Shown here piece by piece: positions 36,176 to 47,452 of a stretch of DNA of 64,000 bases. The translations under genes were made by a program, and so were the position numbers. The stretch spans positions 5,604,001 to 5,668,000 of the forward strand of contig JAXRKN010000044.1 in NCBI GenBank assembly GCA_038502055.1, given 5' to 3'. This DNA comes from Tanytarsus gracilentus (taxonomy: Eukaryota > Arthropoda > Insecta > Diptera > Chironomidae). The notes under the pieces were generated by a model. That model was not told the origin of the DNA and did no database searches. It worked only from the letters and a program-made list of their open reading frames with translations. How positions within the stretch are numbered: the first letter of the stretch is position 1; each line of letters begins with the position of its first letter.

Positions 36176-39100
36176 TTACTCCCATCCATGGCCATGACTT
36201 TCAATTGGTACCCAGACCTTCTCCCACACGGGTTTATTTACTTTCTTCCATACGGCCACTTTCCTGTAATTTATTAAAAAATATTTTAAATAAAAGCTTA
36301 GTTTTTATTTATAATTTTCTTACTTTTCAACCCAAGCTGGAACTTTTTCTTCTTTAATTTCTTCTTTCCAGATGAGTTTCTTCTCGGTGGCCCATTCCTT
36401 CTTTTTCTCATGTCTGACTGTTTGAATTTTTTCTTCCTTCCATACTTCTGCAAGTTTTTAAATATTTAATATTTTATCAAAAAAATATATATGTTTTTTG
36501 TTTTAACGGAAATGCATCTGATAATTAACAAAATTTTTATGATCGACACTAATTTTTTTAATCACGAAACGGGTCAACTTTAATTTTCAACGGAAACATT
36601 TCTTTAACTAGCTAATTAATTATTTTTAAACTCTTACCTTGCTTTTGTTTCACCCAGACCTGTTTTTTCACGGGTTTCCACACCTGAACATATTCATCTT
36701 TCCATTCGAGTTTCTGATGATTTAATTATTAATTAATTATTTTTAAATAAACAAATTTAGCTTAATTTTTTTGTTGTTGGAGCTACAAAAATTTACCTTT
36801 TCAGTTTTCCATTCTTGTTTTTTCTCGGTCTTGTAGTTCAACTTTTTCTCAATTTTCCAATCTAACTTTTTCTCCTTTTTCCACTCTTGAACCTTTTTGA
36901 TCTCAAAATCTTGCACTTTGTTGGTTACCCATTCTTGAACTTTTTCAATTTTAAAATCTTGAACTTTTTCGGTCACCCATTCCTCCTTCTTTTCGGTCTT
37001 GAACGCTTCAACTTGCTTGGTCTTCCAAACCTATAGTAAGTAACATAAATTAAAAATTATCATTAAATTATGTAAAAATAAATTTACCTTCTTCCATTGA
37101 GGCTTCCAGATCATCTTTTTACGCCAAACATCATGAGCTGTATATTCATTTCCTTGTTGATCTTTACCGAGATATTTTTCACCCGGAACAGCTTCTTTCA
37201 CCCATGCTGGCACGAAAATTTGTTTCCAATCCTCTACCTATGATTTAATGAAGAAATAACGAGTTAATTTAAATATTCATCGCGTGATGAGTCACGTGTC
37301 TACTGACCTGAACATCTTTCCAATATGGTACTTGAACCTTCAGAGAGCGAAAATGTTAGCAATGACATAATCCAAGGGAGGTCATTTGAATATTAAAATT
37401 TCCGGAATAAATTCATAGTTTTTTAAAAACATATTAAATAATTTTATAATTCACAGGAAATTAAATTATTCTCATGTCCACCCCTTGGATCATAACAAAA
37501 ACGTAAGAAAAACGCCGCGCACGCGATCAATCTCATAAGTACCTCCTTCCATATGGGTTTTCTGTTGAAAAAAAGCAAGTCAAAAAATCGTTAGTAAGCA
37601 GCGTGAGGAAGGAATTAATTAAATACTCACTGAATGTCTTTCCAGATTGGCACTTTCACCTAAATAATAAATAATGCGTTTAGAAGACGAGATTCTTTAT
37701 TTAAAATATTCATTCGGTTTGTGGTCCAAATATATTGATCAAAGTACCTCTTTCCAAATAGCTTTTTTCTCTTCACGCCAAACTGGCACTTTCACCTTTT
37801 AAATTAATAAGAAAACATTAATAAAATATGGTTTAAACACGTGCTATAGTTGAAATTACCTCTTTCCATACGGGTACATCTATTTCATTCCAAATCGGAA
37901 CTTTAACTTCTGTCCAATAGGGCACTTGAATTTCTTTCCATACGGCAACATCATGAGGAACCCAAATCTATAGATTAATTTAATTAAAAAGTGAAATTAA
38001 AATTAATTTAAAAAATTAACTTACTGGCTTTGAAACCTTTTTCCACTCAGCTACCTGATGACATTTAATATTTTAAATCATTAGTTAAAAGTTACGAAAT
38101 AAAAATTAAATTACTTTTTCCTCTTTCCATGCTGGAATTTCTTTTTCAATCTGATGAAAATAAAAAACTCGTTAATTTTCGTTAATTTAAAAATTTCAAG
38201 ATTATTAACTTACGATGTGTGGTTTTTTGATAATTTTCCATTCAGGAATTTCCACATCACGCCAAATTGGAACTTCAATAGTCTTCCACACAGGCACTTG
38301 GACCTTTTTGTGATGGGTCTTCCATACTTCCTGTAAAATTAAGTAACTATTTGAATTTCTACATCTTTTATAATGGATTTGAATTTTTAAAGTTCATTTA
38401 AACACACAAATTCATGAATTGATCATTAACCAAAAACTTTTTTGAAGAAACAAAAATTAAATAATTTGCAACAATTTTCATAACTATGCTCAATATGTCA
38501 TCATCAAGATGAGTTAGAGTTCTCGCAAAAATTAAATCAGCACTTATTTATTCAGTGTGAGAGGAATAAAATAAAAATTCTACTAATTATAAATTCGAGT
38601 CTTGTAGAAGTCGTTTATTTTTTCTGCTCGAATTATGAATTTTTATGGAAGAATTGAGACTTGGAGATGCGAGGATTCTTTTGTGGTAAATCATGAGATT
38701 AAAAATGAGTTTTTCTCGTGTTCTTTAAATATGGTGATTTTTTTAAAATTCCTGTCAGTTTGTTAGTTTTTTCAATTTTCCTGTTTATAAAAAAAATACA
38801 AAAAAAACGTCAAAAATTCCTCAAAGATTTAAAAAATGTAAAAAAAACTACATTGATGTCCATCAAACCGCAAATTACATTAAAATAATTTTTTCATATC
38901 TCCTCTATCTCGTTAATTGTCTTCACACAATTTCTCTCAATCCTAATTATAAACTTGCGCTTAATCTCCAAGCGATCAATTAGCAAAAAAGAAAATATTA
39001 ATTGCTCTCGTATGAATTTTATCAACACATCTGATGGCAAAAATTATTTAATAACGAAAGTGAAAACTTTGTGAAGCAATAAATCAGTCTTAAGTGATTG

Positions 39101-40651
39101 ATTGGTCGAATTTCTGTGCGGTATATCAATGCGAGTAAAAGTCACAACATTGAAATGTTAAGTTCCCTCGTAAATGCTATCATACTTCAATCTCAGCATG
39201 TGTCAGTTGAAATTCTTCGCATACGTCTCTCTTTAAAACCACATCATGTCCATAAATCAAGACCGTGAGTTGAGTTGTAAAATTATTTTTCAATTATCGC
39301 CCGTTTAACTTAATTAAGAATCGTATAATCGTTCACAGTTATACCGTGTGCAAATTAAATGAGCGGTCGAAGAAAGTGATCTTCATTACCGAAACAATTT
39401 CACGTGTACATTAACCTCTCAACCTTATCGTGTTTGTGTGTGTAGTAAAGTTAAATTGTCCGAGAAGTAAAATTATTTCCTAATGTCGAACTATTTTGCA
39501 ACAAATTAAAATTGCATAAAATAAATTTTACGCATCTCGTCACTGTACGTGACGTGAAAAAAACACTTTTATGATCGATGACTGAGCAAAATATAATGAC
39601 GAGTGTTTAATTGAATCAAAATTATTGATTGATACCGACTGTGTGCTTAACACCACAATATGTCAAGCATTGTGCAAAAATTAATCACTTTTTGAGTGGA
39701 ATGAGGAAGTTTAATAAGCTCGAGGAAATGTTTACTTACTTGCTTCTCAATCTTCCAGTCCTTTACCCATTCTTCTTTCCATACGAGCTTCTTCTGCCAA
39801 ACACCTTTTGGCTGATGATCGTCGTGACCTTTTTTCCAGAAAAGTGGTGCTGGATCACCAATGACTACATTTAGCGTCACAAATAATGTCTACGCAGATT
39901 ATTACCAAAGTGCACGGTGAAAAGAAGAGAAAAGAATAAATTAGTAATTTTGTCCCAAGTGACTGCGCATCACAATTGAAAGTGAAATAGATGCGCATTT
40001 TTAATAGAGATATTTTTTTAAACAATTTCAGCGGTTTTGCACAACTTTAGGGCACTTCAATATATCACAGACGTCGTCGAGAGAGTTTTCGGCGTGCCGT
40101 AAAAATTACTAGAGCGCAAGCAACAGTTTTTTTTTGTTTTTTTCCGCATAAGTTTACACACATGAACTTCACATTTTTTCTTCTAATTATTTCACTATCT
40201 TTTGACTTTTCGCCATTTCACTTATTTTGAAAAATTAATTTTTCTCTCTTTCGACGAGATGAAAGAAATTTCACTGGCATAGTTTAAGGTCATGGCATGG
40301 TTGTAATTTTAATCACGTTAATGATGTGAGGGCAAATCTGAATTCGCCATGTAAACCACTGTAATGATGATAATGGGCACACTGAATTGACGGTTATAAT
40401 CCATTTATAAACTCATAGCTTTCAACTTGATGATATGGCTACTGGATATTTGTCCGTTAAATCACTGAAATTTTCACAATTGCACTTGTTGCATTTTTCA
40501 ATTTTTAAACAGTTTTTCTTTAACTTTTTTAATAAAGTTTTTAATATTTTTTCAAACTTTTGCTTAGTCCTTAATATTTTTTCACTTTCAATTTTCACAC
40601 AAATTTTTTGTTAATTTATTTTTTACTAACCAAAATCGCCAACGACCTCAT
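36176..40651 (-). CDS. Secreted tryptophan/lysine-rich repeat protein I, 15 exons
   Basis: Exons: 40631-40651, 39740-39889, 38214-38330, 38115-38150, 38025-38054, 37860-37967, 37748-37795, 37631-37659, 37543-37561, 37308-37337, 37088-37237, 36797-37030, 36638-36713, 36324-36447 and 36176-36263, giving 419 residues in one frame. MRSLAIL plus TLFVTLNVVIGDPA form a split signal peptide. The body is repeats of the form V-x-V-P-x-W-[KR]-[DE]. Exons 4, 5, 7, 8, 9 and 10 each hold about one unit, the smallest 19 bases. Exon 11 carries the box shared with gene H (VPGEKYLGKD, EYTAHDVW). Exon 12 is a Lys/Glu/Gln repeat (KVQEWKKEKK type), probably alpha-helical. The C-terminus is HGHGWE. AATAAA overlaps the stop. 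The protein is probably extracellular and structural; function not established. Confidence 0.82.
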
Positions 40652-40752
40652 GTTTCGATCGTTCGATTAACAACCCAAAAATAATTATTTTTTGAAAAAG
40701 GGAAATCCAACCCTTAAAAGAAGAATCTGTGTATACGACCGCGTTGGTCTGT

Positions 40753-40791
40753 CGACTGTCAATAGGTGCACGCGGTACAAAGAGTTTTATA
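40753..40791 (-). promoter_or_regulatory. Core promoter of gene I
   Basis: TATAAAA begins at 40791, and the initiator-like GACAGTCG has its A at 40757, again 34 bases apart on the minus strand. The leader to the ATG at 40651 is about 106 bases. Confidence 0.6.
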
Positions 40792-43700
40792 CCGAAAAAC
40801 AAGCAACTATATTTTTTTTATTATTTATCCGTCTGAGAGACTCTCCGAAATTGTTGTTACTCGCTCAGACTGTTTCTTTTTCATTTCGCGGTTGTTGTGT
40901 ATTTTTTTGTATACGGCATTTAAAAAATTTTCTTCATATATGCGAGATATAAAATTTTTCTTCAAGTCTTCTCTTACCTCGAGTGCTTAGAGAGTGAAAA
41001 TAATCGTGAGAGAGCGAGAGAGTGAGGCATTTGGGAAATGGACTCCCTCCACCTTCCTCGTGTATTCCTTCTTTTAAAATTCCCATATGAAAAAAATATT
41101 CACGTTTACTTTTTTTCGCTTTCGATGGTATTCCGCCGCTGCACATGTCATTGGATTGTTCTGCATTCAACGGTATTACATCATTCGCAAAACTTGCATC
41201 TGGTGCATCGCGTATGCATACAATCATTTCTTTTTCGATGTTTTTGGATCAGTGGGCATTGAGGTATTGCATAATTTATATTGTCGTATCAAGGATAGCA
41301 AGACATGATGAATTACATAATGATTATTTGCAATTGTTGTGCAGTTTTTTTATGAGACGAAGTGAGAGCAAAAAAAGAGTTTTTATGTGTGTTATTTCCT
41401 TCTATGCAAATCTCTCACGTATGGCTGCAAGAAAAACTGTGTTAAATCGCGAAACAAATTTTTATCTCTCTATCTTTTTCGCTTCATATATGCACCATTG
41501 CACATTATCATAGCTTAGATGAACACTTTTTTTAATAATAATATGTGAGTTTTTCTCATTTTCTCGTTTATAATTTGATGCAAATTGGAATGTTGAGGTA
41601 AATTATGATGTGAGATATTTTATTTTTGCAAGTGTGTGATAACATTTTTCTTGTTTTAATAGACACACTTTTTTATTGATAAAAGCTTAAAGATATTTTA
41701 AGATATAAATTTCGTGAGAAAAATTAATGACTCAAAACATTTCAAATCAAACTTAAAGAAGTGTTTTAATTTCCTAAATCAACAGCATCAATTTTTTTCA
41801 TTAAAAAATACAAAAGAATATTTTAAGGTTCAACAACATCTTGCTGCTTTTCTGATTAGTTCTGATTGACCTTATAATTAATGAATCCATAACTCCTTTC
41901 CTGGTGTAAAATAATTATTTATCTCATTTGCAGCATTGCATCCACACAAAACATGCACCATGACCAAGTGAACTCTAAAATAATTAAAATTTTTTTGGCG
42001 GTCGGATTTCAATCAAAATTAGCCATAGAAAAAAATATATGTTGTAACATGTATGTTGAGATATTGTGACAAAATCATGACAAAGTTCACAGCCAAATAT
42101 GGTTTGGAATCAATTTCTGGCAAACAATGGATTAGTTTTTAAGAAATATATCGATTTTACAACGGTTGAGTTTAAGAAAATTTATCAAGTTTAATTTGTT
42201 GAGAACAAAAATAAAAATGTCCATCCCTTTGTCATCATCACATTATTATGTAACGCTAAGCAATTTGTATCACACTAATAATTTTACTCGTCGCAATTTG
42301 AACCATTTAAATTTATTTAGAAGAAATGAATGCGAAGCTATTAATTATTCAAGAAAGCAATTTTCGAAGCGCATGCATAAGAAAAAGGCTAAAAATGGTC
42401 ATTACAATTTTTCACTTGAACACCATCACGAGCAGTGTATGAATATTTTACTCTTTTCGCGTGTGCATAAAAATTATGTCAGTATGACTTAAGTGGCTGC
42501 CGCGTAGGTTCACTCTTTATCCAGACTCGAGTGAATGAAAGTGAAAATTGCAGCGTTGCACAAGTTTTTTTTTCGTGAATATTTACGGAACTTCTACATA
42601 CGATTGCTCATTAAAACTAAGCTAAGCTGGTATGAACATGCAGAAAAAAATTATTTGTGTCCGCTTCCCTTACAAGACTCATAGTGTGCGAGACTCGCTG
42701 TTGTGCACATCATATAGTGTCGATTATCGCATCAAGACCTCGCTATCAACACATGGCTTCAAAGTACTGTTGAAAAATTGATTTTTGCACAAGAAATCAC
42801 TGCGAGGTTGCGATCGCTATATCATCAATTATTCGCTCTTCTCTGTGGTGGATCTGTCACTTCACCAGACCTTCCACCATGTTCATGGATACGCTATCGA
42901 AACCAATAACCATCATCATCGTGCCGCTATTTTTTTCTGCTTCATCTGTTGTGATCATTATACGCTTTAACAAAAATTCATTTTTCTTCTTATTAAATTG
43001 AAACTCTTTTTTCTACAGAAATGTCATTAATGCTCAAAGCTAAGTGCATGTCTGAAATATTTTTACGCACATTCCATTCCTCGTGGAAAAAATTAAAGTA
43101 TTAAGCAATCAACACAATAATTAAATTATATGATGGTCATGTTTTGGCTATTTATGGGATAAAAATTGATGCAGGTCGCGAGTGAAGCAAATGGATTTTG
43201 AATAATAATAATTCGGCGAGAAAAATCATATTTTTTTATTATTTTGAAAAGTTTTAAAATAAAAAGACACATTCAGATTAGTTAAGAATTTTTCTGTTAA
43301 AATTCATTTCGATAAAAATTGTAAATTTTTAAATTCAATGTTAATTTTTTATTTTCAATTAAGATTAAACCTTTTAATTTTCCGTCCATTGACTTGTGAT
43401 CTAATTCGCCAGCCTCAAAACACACAAAACGCCTTACAATAACAATGTCAAAGAAGTTCAGCCCTTTTATGTATCTCAAAACCTTAATAGAGTGTCATAA
43501 AAATGTACAATGCAATGTGAACACTCACAAAAGACGAGTTGATGAAAGGCCTAAACAATTAATGAATTAATTGGGCGGCAGCCGTTCATCCGCATGTGCA
43601 TATAAGGGACATGAATAGGTGTGTAAGTCGCAACAACTTGTAATCTCATCTCTTATTCGAAATTACTTTAACATTTTTATTGTAAAAAAATGTTGTCACA

Positions 43701-46700
43701 TTAAGATTCAATAAGTCGACAAAAAAAATTTAATGATTAATTTTTAAAGTGAGTACCTATAATTTTTTTACAAGCACGATTTGTTTGCGCGTGTATATTA
43801 CGAAATTTGTTTATAATTTCTTCGCTAACAGACGGTTAGATGGACCGTGGTGAGAGAGTAGTGGAAAGATGATTAAGAAGGAAGTTTTACAACAAAACAA
43901 ACCAAATTGTTAAAAGTGACATAATTTTTCGACCTCAACTACTCAAAATTTTCTTCTTTCTTCTCTTGATTAGTTTCGCTCAACTTCTTTTGGGTTATGC
44001 GCAATGAATTTACCCAGTGAACAGTAATGAATTTGATTTGTGAGGAAAATATAAATTTTTTAAAAATTTGAAATGTTTAAAATTAGTTTTTTTAAATTTT
44101 CCAATGATTCAAAAATAAAAATTTTCACTGGGTTTTTGCTACTGCTTCAACTTCTCAGCTGCTGTTATATTATTTACGTTTTATTCAGAAAGTCTTTCTT
44201 CACGATACAGATCTCATTAAAGTTCCCATCATGATGATCTTAAATTTAATTTGCTTCGTCATTTCGTCGCGCGCAAAATTTACTTTTTATGGGATGGCTT
44301 CAGCAGCACTATAATAATGACGCGATGTTATTCGCTTCTTTTTGTGTAACACAATTTTTACATCAACTCATTGTTAAAGTCATTTCACCGGGTCATTATG
44401 TGTGTCACTGTATCACGAATTCTTTCACGAGGAAATAATATGATGTGCATTTGAGAAAATCGAGAGACTCGTTAGCGTGACATAATTGCAACATAATTGA
44501 GAGTGGAGAGTGTTATCAACTGAAAGCCAATTAAATGTTTATTCAATTTAAAGCGTTACAAAATTACCTTACAGCGGTGGCGGTAGTTGGATCGTTGTAC
44601 ATTAAATTATAAATGCCATTGAAGGCATGCGACATGTTTAACTTAATTAGTTTATTTTGTGTCCGAGAAGTATGCGAGAAATTTTTTTAAGTTCGATTAA
44701 AATTAAAATATTATTTCAACACTTTTACAGCCATTTGCGACGGAACGTTAGTTTTTTAAAAAAAAGTGGTTGCATCTTTATGAACATAAAACTGAAATAC
44801 CTTTGAGAAATAACTCATCTTAGATATTTGAATAGAACCAAAAAGATAGTTTTTGATTGACTTCAACTTTATACCGATTTGAAAAAATTTCTCGCGTACT
44901 TCTCGAACATTTTTTGAGTAACGGATTTTCTCAAGTTATCATTCCTCTGAGATATGATGAAGACATTCCGATGTGTGCTGACATTTTTTTGTTTTAAAAT
45001 TATGAGGAGTCAACATGTTCTTTTTTAAATTTATCTGCTACTAAATTTATTTTATGAGTGATTGAATTGCTACCAACTAAACATTTAGCCCGCAGTGACT
45101 TTCCTAAATTAGCTTGTGTAATAATCTTTTTATTTTCGGAGCATGTATAAATAGCTCAGCAGTAACTTCAAATAATTTGACCTAATGAGTGCAAAATATC
45201 ACAACATATGCGTGAACTAATTTTCGAGGTCATTTAAATTACACTTAAAATGTCAAAAGTTATCCAACATTGCAGGAGTTTAATATTTTGTAAAACAATT
45301 TTAAAATGAATTAAACTTCTGTAAAGAAATCACCGTCAAATTACTTTTTACTGCTCCAAATATTCACTTCCACATTAACAATAAACAGCTGCATTAGGTA
45401 ATTTTGCAAAAACAAGATTTCATCCGCTTGATATAAACACTCGACAATTTTACATTTCTTTTCGTGTGTCATTCATTTTTCTACAATTTTATTCACATAG
45501 ACCCACTGAACATGCTTTCTCAGCTAAACATGCCTAAAATGAAAATTTTAAAGTTGTGTGTGAACTGTGGAAAGAGATTTTTTAAACCCTCCTTAGTTGA
45601 ATAAAAAAAATAAGCAAACTATAAAGTTTGGCCTGCACATACAGTAAGAGTGAGAGACATGTTCAGGGTTGAGGTTAAATCTTCGGAAAAAAAGCTCATG
45701 CAACATTCCAAACAATCGAATGTGAACAAAAAATGCTGCAGTCTCGATTACGAAGATGGTTCGTTAAACGATCTAAATGCAATTGCAATTGTATGTTAAT
45801 AATTGCAGTCGCTTTTAAAGAAGAATTCAATTCACAAGGTAATTTATGATACGTTACAGCAGAACGGAAGTAAATAAAGCTGAAAAAAGCAAAAGTGAAG
45901 TGAGTCAATAATAAGAGATTATGTACATTTTTAATCCCGAAGCTAACTCTCCGCCGACCACTTTCTACATCAAGCCGTTGAGTGGAATAAAAAATTCATA
46001 AATGTTCATTTATTTAACTCCCCGATGATTATGATGGTATGGTTAAAATTTTGACAAATTTAATTTATTTTTGAAAATTTTAAAACTTAACGAAATTTAA
46101 AATTTTGTAGATTTAAAAAATATTTTCTATATTTTGTAATACCTAACTCATTCACAACCCCCAAACTAAACTAGCCAACATTATAATCAGGTCATGTTTT
46201 TTGCCGTTGAATGCATTTAACGAAGAAATTTACAATAAATAGATTGATAAGCTCTTTGATTATCTCTCGCGGTGGCATTGCTTGCGGCAAAATTCCTTTA
46301 TCATAATCATCGACTAAATAAGCAAGCAGCTGCGCACATATGCTGTAAGTACCGAGTGTGAAAAATGAGCAAATAAAATTACTTAATTATGCTTTGCGTT
46401 CATAAATATTTGCGAAACGGATGTAAAGACTCTGCGATACTCATCGATTAATTGACCATCAAACGGCGTCCAAGAGTCTCGTTCAATGCGAGAAAATTTG
46501 TGCAAATTATTTATGAAATATTTAACAATTAATTAGTTGTTATGACTTTGACGAGTCTTGCGGCGTAAGTGAATGTTTTGGATATCGGTGAAGGTGAAGA
46601 TGACATCAAGTACTTTAATGTGATAAGATCAGTGAGAAATTTGATTATTTTTTAATCCCGGGATTGAAAAAAGTACGGAATTTTCCGGGGAATCTTGATT

Positions 46701-46818
46701 CTGAGATTCCGTCCAAAACTTCTAGATATGATTATCATGATTACAAATGAGCTAATTTATGGTTTTAAATAATTTTAAATATTAAATTATTGATGTTGAA
46801 AGAAAAAAATTAATATTT
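40792..46818. other. Intergenic, no gene seen
   Basis: Six kilobases of A+T-rich DNA. Overlapping plus-strand frames near 41038-41513 and 42166-42492 have no recognisable motif, start context or splice support. Confidence 0.45.
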
Positions 46819-46840
46819 TAAATTGATTTAAAAAATGTGT
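46819..46840 (+). repeat. Left copy of 22-base direct repeat, likely target-site duplication
   Basis: TAAATTGATTTAAAAAATGT followed by GT is repeated without mismatch at 47431-47452. The bases immediately outside and inside the two copies differ. Confidence 0.8.
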
Positions 46841-47430
46841 GAGGTATGGAAAAAGAGCTCGAAAAAATCTTTATTATGATATTTTGCGATTCTTCGAGTC
46901 TGAATATGGAAATTAAGGAAGAGACAAATTATTATAGAATTAATCTGATTGAAACACAAAAGGAGAGAGTAGGGACCGGCCCACTCAATATATATCGCTC
47001 CGCGATAACTAATTTAAAATCGTATTTAAAGTGAAAAAAAATGAAGAAAAGTAATTCAATATCGTCACCGGGATGATAATGAATAAGTGTGTGATGAAGG
47101 TTGTAAGTAAAGTGCTAATTAAAGACAGAAATTTGAAAAAAAATTAATTCATACAAACAAAAATATAAAGAGAGGAAAAAAAAAAAGAGAGAAAGAGCGA
47201 ATCGCATGAAATTCAAAAAATTAAATACGTTATGAACTTCTGAGGGGACGTCTGCCACTAGGGGAATATATATTCTCTTGAAAGTTAATTATACTTTTAA
47301 GTTAATATGCAAAGGTTACGTTTTAATCCTCAGCCTAGCCCGCAAGCTATGGAAAGGAAACAAAAACGGGCGCGTCTATCCTGGTTTTCCCAGCGGCCAC
47401 CACTATGTAATCAATCAATCAATCAATCAA
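46841..47430 (+). mobile_element. Retrotransposon-like insertion with (TCAA)n tail and a captured lipase exon
   Basis: A 590-base insertion lies between the 22-base direct repeats. The 3' part (from about 47230) is G+C-richer than its surroundings (CAGCCTAGCCCGCAAGC; CCCAGCGGCCACCACTATG) and ends in (TCAA)5 at 47411-47430. Variable-length target duplications plus a short tandem 3' tail are typical of non-LTR retrotransposons integrating by target-primed reverse transcription. No reverse transcriptase is present, so it is a 5'-truncated copy or a non-autonomous element. The first 115 bases are a copy of lipase A sequence. I cannot assign the clade. Confidence 0.65.
46842..46956 (+). pseudogene. 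Copy of the terminal exon and 3' flank of lipase A
   Basis: It matches the minus strand of 10743-10857 over 115 bases with a single difference, a silent T-to-C in a Phe codon. It begins with the AG of the intron acceptor and covers the whole 73-base last exon, stop included, plus 40 bases of 3' sequence. Similarity stops in the A-rich GAAACA(A)n. There is no upstream lipase sequence, so it cannot make a lipase. The opposite orientation, the distance of 36 kb and its position at the 5' end of the insertion suggest capture during retrotransposition. Confidence 0.85.
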
Positions 47431-47452
47431 TAAATTGATTTAAAAAATGTGT
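47431..47452 (+). repeat. Right copy of 22-base direct repeat
   Basis: Identical to 46819-46840. It follows directly after the (TCAA)n tail of the insertion. Confidence 0.8.

Noticed and set aside
41038..41513. Cluster of overlapping plus-strand ORFs
   Set aside because: Three frames are open at once over A+T-poor sequence with no motif, no start context and no splice sites in register. Treated as chance.
46846..47034. A 62-codon plus-strand ORF starting MEKELEKIFIMIF
   Set aside because: It is a shifted frame through the captured lipase exon. The real codons of that exon read YGKRARKNLYYDIL and stop within the fragment.
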